From: Tetracentron sinense | Taxonomy: Eukaryota > Streptophyta > Magnoliopsida > Trochodendrales > Trochodendraceae | Reading direction: 5' to 3' | NCBI GenBank assembly: GCA_015143295.1 | Contig: CM026557.1 | Coordinates: forward strand, 42,789,965-42,853,964 | Length of the DNA stretch: 64,000 nucleotides | Part shown: piece after piece, positions 11,719 through 22,919 of the stretch | Layout of the letters: every line of letters starts with the position of its first letter | How positions within the stretch are numbered: position 1 is the stretch's first letter | Translations under genes and position numbers: made by a program | Notes under the pieces: model-generated | What the model was told of the DNA's origin: nothing | The model's database searches: none | Seen by the model: only the letters and a program-made list of their open reading frames with translations

Positions 11719-14231
11719 GTGATTTATTTTGCAAATTGGTGTCTGTCGAACATAGAGTTTTCTATAGGGTGTATGCATGGTAGACAGTCTTGTATTCCAG
11801 AATTAGTTCCCATAAATCCAGAGTTAGAACGTACCGCTAGGTTTCTTAAGTCTTCGGCCCGATTCTGTTCTAACCTGGAAACTACACTCAACTCTAAAAT
11901 GGCTGAAAATCAAGACCCAACAAAGTCTTTGAAGGAATACTTTATTCCGTCATCATACTCTTCTCCTTGAAGTATCCGGTTGCCGGACACTACGGCAGCC
12001 CACTATGAGATTAAGTCCAGCACAATTTAGATGCTCCCATCTTACCACGGACTTAGTACTGAAGACCTCTATAAGCATCTAGATGATTTTAATGAAATCC
12101 ACATTACCTTTAAGTTGCAGAATTTTACAGATGATGCTCTCAGATTGCGCCTCTTCCCATTCTTCCTGAAGGACAAAGCCAAATATTATGGACACAGCTC
12201 CATCAGGAATTCTTAAAGAAAATTTTTTTCATTGGCAAAACCAATCAAATAAGGCGAACCATCATGATTTTTTCTCAAATTGACGGTGAACTTTTTCATG
12301 AGTCATGGGAGAGATTCAAGGATCTCCTCAGAAAATATCCCCACCATCAGATTCCTAAATGACAACTTGTCCAGTCATTCTATGATGGTCTATCTCAATT
12401 CAACCACCAGATGGTTGATTTCTCATGTGAGGAGACATTTATGACAAAGAGCGAGGTACAAGCATGAGAATTGTTCAAAAATTTAAGTGAAAACACCTTA
12501 CACCATTTCTCTTCCAATCGTTCTGAGAGACAAAATTTTACTCCAAATCAAAAACGAGACATCTATGAAGTGGGCACTTCTAATGATGTCTCTTATAAAG
12601 TGGATGAGTTGTCTTGCAAATTAGACCAATTAATGGTTGTAGGGCAATCTTCCTACACACCCTCTCAACCAACTCCCAATCAGAGAGAGCTGTGCCCTAT
12701 TTGTTCTAGCCCTGCACATTATGTGCATGAGTGTCTTGTTACAAATCAATTTCCAGAATTTGTTCAAAAGATGCTAATGTTGTCTATGCTCGCCCGGGTA
12801 ATGATCCTTACTCTAATACATATAACCCAGGGTGGAGAAATCTTCCGAATTTTTCATGGCAACCCCAAGCTCAAGGGAACACTTCTCCCCAAGCTCAAGG
12901 AAATTTCTTCTCCTAACCTCAATGGTCGAATGTTTGACCATTTCAAAATCAGCCCAACTACTATCTTCCTGAACAACAATAATTCCAATACTCTACTCCT
13001 CCCCCTCAAAGGAACTCATCTTTCGAGGAGAAAGTGTTGAATACTCTAAAAGAGTTGGAGGCCAACACCCAACTACTGCACTCTCATTCCCAATCTATCC
13101 AGAGGATTGAGTCCCAAGTGGGACAATTAGTTAATGCCATATACAAGAGAGAGGAAGGGAAGCTCTCAAGCCAACTAGTGAGCAACCCTAGGGGTGTAAA
13201 CATGGTTGATGATGCTCAATGCGATGAAACTCATTGTGAACACGTTCTTTCCATTACCACCCAAAGGAGTGAGAAGGTAGTTGATAACCATTTTAGGGAG
13301 AAGAAGGGTGAAGAAGAAGTGGTCATGGTGGAGTCAACAAAATCCAAAGGAGAGGGGGTGAGTATCTTTGAGAAGGACCAAGGTCTTTTCCCATCTTTAT
13401 CTAATCCTACTCCCCCAACATCCTATATGCCTAAATCTCTTTACCCTCAGTGCTTCAAAGATTCTTCTCATTTTGACAAAAAGGCATCCAAAGCGGACGA
13501 GATGATGAAGGTCTTTAAACAAGTCAAGATCAACCTCCCACTCATAAATTTCATTAAGCAAGTCCCGGCTTATGCTAATATTCTTAAGGACCTATGTACT
13601 CAAAAGCGTAAATCTCGGACTCATGTGTTTAAGAAGGTCCTTCTCACCGAGCAAGTGAGCTCCATTATCCAACATAACACTCCTCCTAAATTCAAGGATC
13701 CTGGTGCTCCGACCATTTCATGTATTATTGGAGATCACTCCATTAATAAGCACTCCTGGATTTAGGAGCAAGTGTTAATCTGTTACCCTTCTCGGTGTAT
13801 AAGCAACTAGGCTTAGGAGAATTTCAACCTACATCCATCATATTGCAATTGGTGGATAGATCTATGAAAAAGCCTTGTGAGCCCGGGTAATTGAAGATGT
13901 TCTTATCAAAGTTGACAAATTTTACTTTCCAGTCGACTTTCTTGTTCTTGACATGGAACCCGTGCATAATTTAAAAAGCCAAATTCCAGTTATCCTTGGT
14001 TGTCCTTTCTTGGTCACGACCAATGCGTGTTTAAATTGTAGGACCGGGTAATGAATGTTTCATTTGGTAACATGAAAGTTCGGTTTAACATTTTCACCAC
14101 ACTTGAACAACAATAGAAAGGAGATGAGTATTTTATAGTGAATGTGAGTGATGAAATAATTGAGGAGACCCCTCCTTATGCCTTAACTGAGAATGCCTTA
14201 AAGGCATCCCTCGCTCATTTCAAGCTCCCGG
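11719..14231 (+). pseudogene. Athila-like gag and protease remnant (copy 1)
   Basis: The gag polyprotein of a Ty3/gypsy element, decayed. Recognisable parts in order: the conserved start (MAENQDPTKSLKEYF at 11899), the capsid region (LPSYHGLSTEDLYKHLDDF, LRLRLFPFFLKDKAK), a zinc knuckle (CPICSSPAHYVHEC, a CX2CX4HX4C pattern, about 12693) and the linker before protease. The aspartic protease core LLDLGASVNLLP is readable at about 13753 in a shifted frame. Compared with copy 2 a short coding piece after DKAK is deleted, and there are several stops. The protease part is cut at 14231 by the solo LTR that starts at 14232. Confidence 0.85.
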
Positions 14232-16706
14232 TGTCGCACCCCAAAATACCCCCTAGGAGTTAAGGGATACTTTAGGTTTGACTATAATTAACCTAACAAA
14301 CCATCTTCTAATGAACAAGGTATAACATGTTCTAATAGAAATACAATACAGAGTGCGGAAGCTAAACATGAGTGTGGAAGCGTAAAATGAATTTTTCCTT
14401 CTATATAAAGTGGCCTATATTCCAAGTTATACATAACATATCAAGTCAAAGGTGGACATGCCCACCTATCAAAATATCAAAATACAAAAAGAATTATTGA
14501 GCCCACTATGCTCAACAGTAATCTAAATATGACCAAACATCTCGGTCTCTCTCCTCCTGCGACTGCATCGGGATAGGAGGCTCTCTCTCCTTTACATACT
14601 CTTCCTCAACCCAAGGCTCAGGGTTGAGGGCTTCCTCGGTACCTGCCAACATAAAAGTACGGATGAGTATGAAATACTCAGTGAGTACAAGCTCCCAGCT
14701 AACAGTAGTAATAACAAGCATAGCATCATAAGCAGTTATTTAAAAGAATATAGTTCATGAATCATTCTTAAGGCAATGTACGATATCATTCATCACAACA
14801 TTATTCTTAAGTAAGTAAAGCATCATTTATGGTTCTTGTGAGTTCTGATGAGTCCTTGTGAGTCCTTTTGAGTTCGTGTGAGTTCTTATAGGCCTTGTGA
14901 TATTCTTATGAATTCTTGTGAGTTCTTGCGAGCTTAGAGGTTTTATGAGATTCTTGTGAATTCTTATGAGTTCTTATAAGTCCTTCTTTCGTTATCCTTG
15001 TGAGCAAGAGATTAGTACCTGTACAACCTGAGCTACCAATCTCCTTGACCATATAACAACTTATGAGTCTTTTCTTGTGAGCTAAGGTTAGCACCCGTAC
15101 ATTCCTGGGCTACCAACCTCCTTGTCCATGTACTTGTGAGTCTTTCTTGTGAGACCTTTTCTTGTGAGCCAGAGGTTAGCACCCGCATATCCCTGAGCTA
15201 CCAACCTCCTTGTCCATGTACTTGTAAGTCTTCCTTGTGAGACCTTTTCTTGTGAGCCAGAGATTTGTACTTGCACAACCTGGGCTACCAATCTCCTTGA
15301 CATTCCATTCTTGTAAGCCTTTCTTGTGAGCAAGAGGTTAGTACCCTTACCCGGGGCTACCAACCACCTTAACAGTACCCATTTCTTGTGAGTATTTCTT
15401 GTGAGGGGTTCTTACAATTTCTTGTGTACTATTCTTGATGAGTTTCACTTATTATTCGATTCTTAGCACTCATGTATAATCAATAGGTGATATGAAATTA
15501 AACATCATAGAGCATTGAAGATCTCTATAACATGTGAGAGTTGAGTAACATGTAAAGCATATTAGCATGATCACCAAGTAATTGGGGAAAAGTCTCTAAT
15601 TCGTATGACATAGTCTTGGTTCTAATTTCGTACAAGCATTTGATTAAACACTTGGCTTGCACGCCCTCATAACTTTTCATTCATGGTTCTTATGTTCAAC
15701 ATTTCATCAATTACATAGTGTGTGTTCATTATGTGTACTTTACCCTTCCACCATTTTCCATCACACAACACATCCACATTCACATGTCATCCCATTGCCT
15801 CAATCATATCCATCCACACATCCACAATCATTACTCTATCTTGTTTATCTTGAGGAAAGTGAAACAATTAAAGAATAGGATTGAACAAACTCAATAACAT
15901 CATTTTAAGGAGAGAAATCTAAGTTATTACTAAATTAGTTAGGAGGGTGTACTAACCTTGAAAAGAAGGGAAAGAAAACCTTTGGGAATGCTGAGGAGAA
16001 CGCTGCCCGAGCTTAGAGAAGGTACTCCACGCGTGCTTGAGCTAGGGCTTGAGGAATCCAAGCTTTTGGAATGATTCTAGGGTTCTCAAACCCTTGATTC
16101 TCTCTCAAATGGAAAGAGACCTCTAGAAACCCTAGGTTCTCTCTTCCTCTCTCTCAAAATATTACTAAAGATGGTGTGTGGAGACCCATGGCTTGAGCAA
16201 GCCTTATAAGGCCAAGAGGTGCTGGCCAAAAGACTTAAAATCCCTTAGTAAAATTTTTGCAGAACGCGAAAGACTGAGCGATCGGTGCTTATGACCGAGC
16301 GAACGGTGCCCAACCGAGCGATCGATGTTTTTGACTGAGCGATCAGTTGAAAACACCCTCTTTGGAATTTTGCCCCATACAAAATTTTGGACCTGTTGAC
16401 AGATACCGATCGCTCGGTTTCGGACCGATCGATCGCTACTTTAGACCGATTGATCGGTTTTGGACTGAACGATTGCTAACGATCGGTGTACTACAAATTT
16501 TCCCATTTTACTGTTTCGGCTATAACTTTTGACTCGTTCGTCGGATTTTGATGATTCAACTTGCGTTAGATTCGTCATTTGAAGGGGAACATTTCTGGTG
16601 TTTTAGATTTTTCAAATTCTTCTTTATTTATTAATTGGATTACGTGAAAGACCAATTGACTACGAGAATACTACTCATTAGGTACAAAAAGTTCTGAGGC
16701 GCTACA
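14232..16706 (+). mobile_element. Solo LTR of a second LTR-retrotransposon family (LTR B)
   Basis: Starts TGTCGCACCCC, ends GCGCTACA (TG...CA), and is flanked by a perfect 5 bp duplication CCCGG (14227-14231 and 16707-16711). Removing it joins the host reading frame: ...FKLPDPNEEKPKEDN. It contains a five-copy minisatellite (about 15000-15375) and, near its right end, a cluster of CGATCG-type palindromes (16270-16490). A fragment of the same family occurs at 17204-17331. Confidence 0.9.
15005..15375 (+). repeat. Minisatellite inside LTR B, period 73-88 bp, 5 copies
   Basis: The core GCTACCAA(C/T)CTCCTTG recurs at about 15032, 15110, 15196, 15285 and 15357, alternating with CTTGTGAG-rich stretches and GAGGTTAGCACC-type blocks. 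The zone upstream (14830-15000) is a shorter array of TTCTTGTGAGT-like 15-mers. Confidence 0.75.
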
Positions 16707-17203
16707 CCCGGACCCTAATGAAGAAAAGCCCAAAGAGGATAACAATTATTTGCTACCTTTCATTCATCTCAAGAACTTTCAGTTAGAGAAGCATAAGTAA
16801 GAATTACATGCCCATGCTTGTTCAATCTTTTTTCCTATAAGCACAGGTCATGAAAGTTATATTATACACCTGCAAACTTTCAAAGGTTGATGGTCTCCAA
16901 TTTTTTTGACATGGATAGACGTGTACTCAAAGCCAAAGCCCAACTTCACCAGGCCTATGTTTAGGGCATTAAGAATGAGATGATGATCAAATTCATTGAG
17001 TGGTTGGAACCCGTCTAGGTAGACTGTTGAGAGTTGTATTGCGTCCGGTTGAAGACGATAAACTTAGTGCTTGATGGGAGGCAACCCAATGTTTTTTTAG
17101 ACTTACTTGAGTCTAAGTTTAGGGTGGTTCTCCACCCCCATAGTTTTTCGGTTTCAAAAAAGAAAAAAAAGGCCTTTCGATCGATCGGCGTCCACTGCCG
17201 ATC
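16707..17203 (+). pseudogene. Athila-like post-pol tail (copy 1), pol deleted
   Basis: The sequence continues the protease frame for a short way (DPNEEKPKEDNNYLLPFIHL), then reaches the region normally found after integrase in this lineage (RRVLKAKAQLH, then a terminal GGGAGGCAACCCAA at about 17078). RT, RNase H and integrase are absent, so the element was non-autonomous or deleted internally. Confidence 0.65.
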
Positions 17204-17331
17204 TGTAACGCCCCAAAATCCCCCTAGGAGTTAGGTGAGACTTTAGACGTTACTATCATAACCTGTCAAACCATCCTGCAAAATGTACAAGGTATACTAT
17301 AGTGGAAATGAAATAAGTGCGGAAGCAAAAC
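17204..17331 (+). mobile_element. Truncated fragment of LTR B
   Basis: TGTAACGCCCCAAAATCCCC and the next 110 bp match the first part of the solo LTR at 14232 (shared CCCTAGGAGTTA, AAACCATC, ACAAGGTATA, GTGCGGAAGC). It is cut off at 17331 by LTR A(b). Confidence 0.8.
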
Positions 17332-18742
17332 TGATCGGTGCTAATTGTTACACATTTACGCACCTTAAACTGCACTTTTTAATCCCTTTGAGCTCATTTA
17401 TCCATTACGATACTTCACTTGGGTGTATTTATTGTTTTCAGGTTCATGCGAGGAAAATAAGACAAAATTGATCATTTAGAAGCTTTGAAGTCTTTTGGGA
17501 ATCGCTACCGAACAAAGAGCTGATCTAAAAAGAAGTTGGAAATGCAAAACGACCCTTGTTCGGTATTCGGGGCATAACTCCTTAACCGTAGCTCCGATTT
17601 AGGCTCATAATATATCAAAACGACCGGCTCAAAAAGATCTACAACTTCTGTCAAGAAAGTTTGGACAAATTCTGTAACCACTGATCGATCGGTGGCCATT
17701 TGGCCGATCAATCGGCGGACGCCGTTTTAGGAGCTCTATAACCACCGATCGATCGGCGGACGCCGTTTTGGTGAGGCTAGAAAGTGCAAAAAAGGGATTT
17801 TTGAGCTTATTTTGGATGTTTCTAAAGCTACAATTCATGGAAATTCTCTCTCGATAAAAAGAAAAGCATCCTTCCATGCAAAGGTTCTGAATTTTGGAGA
17901 TTTGAAAGAGAGAGCTCTGGAGATCTGTGAAGAGTGGAGGATGGATTGCTCGTGTTCTTCGTGTTCTTCATCGAAAGCGGTGTTCCTTACTCTTGCTATG
18001 AACTAATTCCTTTTTCTAGGGTTTAGATAAAACCCTAGCCAAGTGACTGTGTCTCTTTGTACTTTGTTTTAGTTCATTCACTTGTAAACAATGATTGCAT
18101 AATAAGAGAGTTATTAATAACCAAAGTTTATTGATTATATTCGATTTCAGTGTGATTTTATCCTTGTCATAGGTTTTATTATATTGAAATTGAAATCATC
18201 CATCTTTATTTTTTGTGATTATTGATGAGGATTTTATGCAATGGTTTTTACTGTCGAGGAATTAAATCATAAGATATTTTATACTAAGGGAAGACGAGTG
18301 ATTTCACAACCCTAGTTTAGTGTGTATCACTCGTGCTAACCGAAGATAGGATATGCCTAGGGTCTAATCCCTTGAATCATTCTAGATGGATGATTGGAGT
18401 CTTGTAGTCACTCTCATCCTTATTGTTTACATTGTGATGGACTTGAATAAATGCATTAGAGACCGGTTATGCAACTAGTGGTGGATTTGAATGCCCTAGA
18501 TCTTCTCTCACTATATATCATCAAAAACTCTTAGTTCAATTAGTTAGAATAGAATCTGTTAGTTTAATTTTCACTCTTAGGTTAAAATCAATCCAACCAA
18601 ATCAACTTGTTACTCCATGACTCACAATTAATCTTGAGATAAAAGTAATCAAACCAGCGCAATCCTCTGTGGTTCGATACCCCATACTAGTCACTATTCT
18701 ATGGAATTGTAGCTACTACGAGGTTTATTTAATTGACGATCA
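17332..18742 (+). mobile_element. LTR A(b): second LTR of the Athila-like family
   Basis: Same family as 10083-11456, but clearly more diverged from (a) and (c) than those are from each other. It keeps intact ACCGATCGATCGG palindromes at about 17690 and 17745 that are decayed in (a) and (c). It is followed by a primer binding site and a second gag, so it is a 5' LTR. Confidence 0.85.
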
Positions 18743-18747
18743 ATTTT

Positions 18748-18765
18748 TGGGGCCGTAGCTAGGGA
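18748..18765 (+). other. Primer binding site, tRNA-Asp type (decayed)
   Basis: TGGGGCCGTAGCTAGGGA matches the tRNA-Asp primer motif at 14 of 18 positions and lies in the same place relative to LTR A(b) as the copy after LTR A(a). Confidence 0.65.
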
Positions 18766-19047
18766 TTGCTGGAACGGTTTAGTTGCTTAAATCAAAAGAT
18801 TAAAACTGAGTCATTTTATTCAAATAAACAAAAATAAATAAAAATTTCTTTTACCGATCTCTAAAATTTTGTGTTGCAGGTACCAATTGCTTGGATTGAA
18901 AACAGTGCTTAGCTAAAAAATTAACAGGGAAGTTGATTATTCTGCAAAGATAAAGGCTTTCCAAATTTTAAATTGTCGAAAGCACTGTAAGTATTCTCTC
19001 ATCTGGAGTGAATTATTTTACAAATTAGTGTCTGTTGAACATAGAGT

Positions 19048-20870
19048 TTGCCTCTAGGGTGTATGCACGGTAGACGGTCTTGTCAACCAGAGTTAATCCC
19101 TATCAATTTAGAGTTAGAGCGTACCGTTAGACTTCTCAAGGCTTCGGCCCGATTCTACTCAAACCTAGAGACTACTCCTTTCTCTAAAATGGCTGAAAAT
19201 CAAGACTCAACCAAGTCTTTGAAGGAGTACTTTGTTTCGTCATCATACTCTTCTCTTTCATGTATCCGGTTGCCGGACACTACGGCAGCCCACTATGAGA
19301 TTAAGTCCAGCACAATTCAGATGCTCCCATCCTACCACGGACTTAATAATGAAGACCCTTATAAGCATCTTGATGATTTTAATGAAATCTGCATTACATT
19401 TAAGCTGCAGAATTTTATAGATGATGCTCTTAGGTTGCGTCTCTTTCCAATCTCCCTGAAGGACAAAGCCAAACATTGGCTTAACTCTGTTGAGGCTGAC
19501 ACTATCCACACATGGACACAGCTCCATCAAGAATTCTTAAAGAAATTTTTTCCCATTGGCAAAACCAATCAAATAAGGCGAACCATCATGAGTTTTTCCC
19601 AAATTAATGGTGAACTTTTTCATGAGTCATGGGAGAGATTCAAGGATCTCCTCAGAAAATGTCTCCACCATCAGATTCCTAAATGGCAACTTGTCCAGTC
19701 ATTCTATGATGATCTATCTCAATTCAACCGCCAGATGGTTGATTTCTTATGTGGGGGGACGTTTATGACAAAGAGCGAGGTGCAAGCATGGGAATTGTTC
19801 GAAAATTTGAGTGAAAACACCTAAAGTGGATGAGTTGTCTCGAAAATTAGACCAACTAATGGCTGTAGGGCAATCTTTCTACACACCCTCTAAACCAACT
19901 CTCAATCAGAAAGAGGTGTGCCCTATCTGTTCTAGCCCTGCACATTATGTGCATGAGTGTCCTGCTGCAAAGCAATGTCTAGAATTTGTTCAAAAGCATG
20001 TTAATGCTGCCTACACTCACCCGGGCAATGATCCCTACTCTAATACATACAACCCAGGGTGGAGAAATCATCCCAATTTCTCATGGCAGCCCCAAGCTCA
20101 AGGAAATTCCTTCTCCCAACCCCAAGGGCCGAATGTTCAACCCTTTCAAAATCGGCCCAACTACCATCCTCCCCAACAACAACAATTTCAACACTCTACT
20201 CGTCCCCCCTCAAAGGAACTCATCTTTCGAGGAGAAAGTGTTGAATGCTCTAAAAGGGTTGGAGGCCAACACTCAATTGCTGCACTCTCATTCCCAATCT
20301 ATCCAGAGGCTTGAGTTCCAAGTGAGACAATTAGCTAATGCTATATACAAGAGAGAGGAAGGGAAGCTTCCAAGCCAGCCAGTAAGTAACCCTAGGGGTG
20401 TAAACATGGTTGATGACGCTCAACACAATGAAACTCATCCTGAGCATGTTCTTGCCATTATCACCCTAAGAAGTGGGAAGGTAGTTGATAACCAGGTTAG
20501 GGAGAAGAAGGGTGAAGAAGAAGAGGTCATGGTGGAGCCACCAAAATCCAAAGGAGAGGGAGTGAGTGTCTTTGAGAAGGACCAAGGTCTTTCCCCATCT
20601 TTATCTATTCCTACTCCCCCGACATCTTATATGCCTAAAGCTTCTTACCCTCAGTGCTTAAAAGATCTCTTCCCTTTTGGAAAAAAGGGAGCCAAAGTTG
20701 ATGATATGATGAAAGTTTTTAAACAAGTCAAAATCAACCTCCCACTCATAGAGGCTCTCCAACAAATTCCGGCTTATCCCAAGTTCCTTAAGGACCTATG
20801 CACTCAAAAACGTAAATCTCGGTTTGGTTTGGGTGTCACTGGCCTAACACTTGCTACACGGGTCATCTAG
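19048..20870 (+). pseudogene. Athila-like gag remnant (copy 2)
   Basis: The first 258 codons (19048-19824) are open and cover the capsid: RLPDTTAAHYEIKSST, LPSYHGLNNEDPYKHLDDF, LFPISLKDKAKHWLNS, FLKKFFPIGKTNQIRR, WERFKDLLRKC. A deletion near 19820, relative to copy 1, shifts the frame. The zinc knuckle CPICSSPAHYVHEC follows at about 19921, then the proline- and glutamine-rich region, then ITLRSGK-like and INLPLIEALQQIPAY segments in another frame. Coding homology stops abruptly near 20822, where it joins the 3' noncoding part. Protease, RT and integrase are missing. Gag makes the capsid of the retrotransposon particle. Confidence 0.88.
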
Positions 20871-21466
20871 AAAGCTTAATGAACTTAGACTTTGCACAAT
20901 TGACTCACTCAATAAAAAGAAAGAAAAGTGTCAAGAAAAATTCATAGGTCGGTAATTAAATTGATGAGAAATCTGATAATAGAAGGGGTGATAGAACATC
21001 TATTAAGATAAAATATTGAGATCACATATTCAATTGATAGTCACACAACACATCAAATGAGACAAATGACCATTCTTTAATAAGCATAAATGTTCAGAAT
21101 TGTGGAAGGTTGTGTGAAATTGAGAATGTGGAGAGTCAAGAATAAAGCCGGGTAATAATGAAAGAATTATGTTGTGTGTATCATGATTTTAATGATTTAA
21201 GAAATGCGTATTAGATAATCTTTTAATCAGTGCATGTCATACTTGAGCATAGGTGCAGTGTTGCAGGGAAAATACTGATGTTTGTGGGTATCGTCACTGG
21301 TAAACCCTCACGAGACTTCACCCGTCCACTAAAGGCACCTAGGAGTTTAAAAGGCTTGTTGCATATGCCAAATGCAATCGGGGATTCCACAAAAGGGGAT
21401 GTAGTTTAGCTTAGCTTAGTTTTATTTCTACTGCTTGATGATTAGCAATATGTAAGTTTGGGGTTG
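20871..21466 (+). mobile_element. 3' noncoding region and polypurine tract of the Athila-like element
   Basis: No reading frame is recognisable. The segment ends in AAGTTTGGGGTTG (21454-21466) directly before LTR A(c), which fits the polypurine tract used to prime plus-strand synthesis. Confidence 0.65.
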
Positions 21467-22832
21467 TGATCGGTGCTAATTGTTTCACATTTATGCACCT
21501 TAAACTGTATTTGTTAATCAATTTGAGCTCATTTATCCACTATGATACTTTACTTGGGTGTGTTTATTGGTTTCAGGTTAATGTGAGGAAAAGAATACTA
21601 AAATGATAATTTACAAGCTTTAAAGTTTATCGTGAATCGCTACTGAGCAAAGATCCGAGCTAAAGAGAAGTTGGAAATGCGAAACAACCTTTGTTCGGTG
21701 TACGGGGCATAACTCCTTAACCGTAGTTCCGATTTAGACCTATAACATATCAAATCGACCGTCTCAAAAAACTCTACAACTTCTGTCAAGGAAAGTTTGT
21801 CAAATTCCAAACCCACCGATCAATCGGTGCCATTTTGGCCTATCAATCGGAGGTTACCGTTTTGGTTGTGTTGGAAAGTGCGAAAATTAGATTTTTGAGC
21901 TCGTTTTAGATGTTTCTAAAGCTATACTTCATGAAGACTCTCTCTATAAAAAGGAAAGCCTCCTACCATGCAAAAGGTTCTGAATTTTGGAGATTTAAAG
22001 AAGAAAAGGCTCGGAAAATCTGTGAAGGTTGGAGGATGGATTGCTCGCGTTTTTCGTGTTCTTCATCGAAAGCGGTGTTCTTTGCTCTCGCTATAAACTA
22101 ATTCATTTTTCTAGGGTTTAGATGAAACTTTAGCCAAGTAACTGTGTCTCTTTATACTTTGTTTTAGTTTATTCAATTGTAAACAATGATTACATAATAA
22201 GAAGGTTATTCATAACCAGAGTTTACTGATCATATTCGATTTCAGTGAGATTCTACCCTTGTCTTAGGTTTTATTATATTGAGATTGAAATCAGACATCT
22301 TAATTTTCTGTAACTATTAATGTGGATTTTATGCAATGGTATTACTGTTGATGAATTAAATCTTAGGATATATTATGCTAAGGGAAGACGAGTGATTTCA
22401 CAACACTAGTTTAGTGTGTATCACTCATGCTAACCGAAGATAGGATATGCCTAGGGTCTACTTCCATAAATCATTCTAGATGGATGAGTAGAGTCTTGTA
22501 GCCACTCTCATCCCTATTGTTTACATTGTGATGGATATGAATAAATGCATTAAGGACCAGTTATAAAGCCAGTGGTGGATTCGAACACCCTAAATCTTCT
22601 CTCACTGATATAATAAAACTCTTAGTTTAATTAGTTAAAATAGAATCCGTTAGTTTAATTTTTACTCTTAGGTTAAAATTAATCAAATCAATTAATCTTG
22701 TTACCCATTGACTTAGAAATAATCTTGAGAAAAATGCAACGAAACTAGCGCAGTCCTCTGTGGTTCGACACCCAAACTAGTCACTATTCTACGGAATTAT
22801 AGCTACTACGAGGTTTATTTAATTGACGATCA
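21467..22832 (+). mobile_element. LTR A(c): 3' LTR of the Athila-like element
   Basis: Begins TGATCGGTGCTAATTG, ends TTGACGATCA, and matches LTR A(a) closely throughout its first 250 bp. Immediately after it the LINE RNase H frame resumes (NPGESGGGGI), which defines the right edge of the nested insertion. Confidence 0.85.
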
Positions 22833-22919
22833 AACAACCCGGGAGAGAGTGGAGGTGGAGGAATTATTAGCGATGCTCAAGTTAAAATGGTTTTAGCTTT
22901 TTATGAATACTATGATTTG
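22833..22919 (+). mobile_element. LINE, part 2: RNase H continued
   Basis: NPGESGGGGIISDAQVKMVL continues the domain cut at 10082, as expected for the glycine-rich turn after the first strand of LINE RNase H. It is cut at 22919 by a second LTR insertion. Confidence 0.85.

Noticed and set aside
15005..15375. CRISPR-like array
   Set aside because: Repeat spacing is irregular, spacers are themselves repeats, and the sequence is a eukaryotic LTR.
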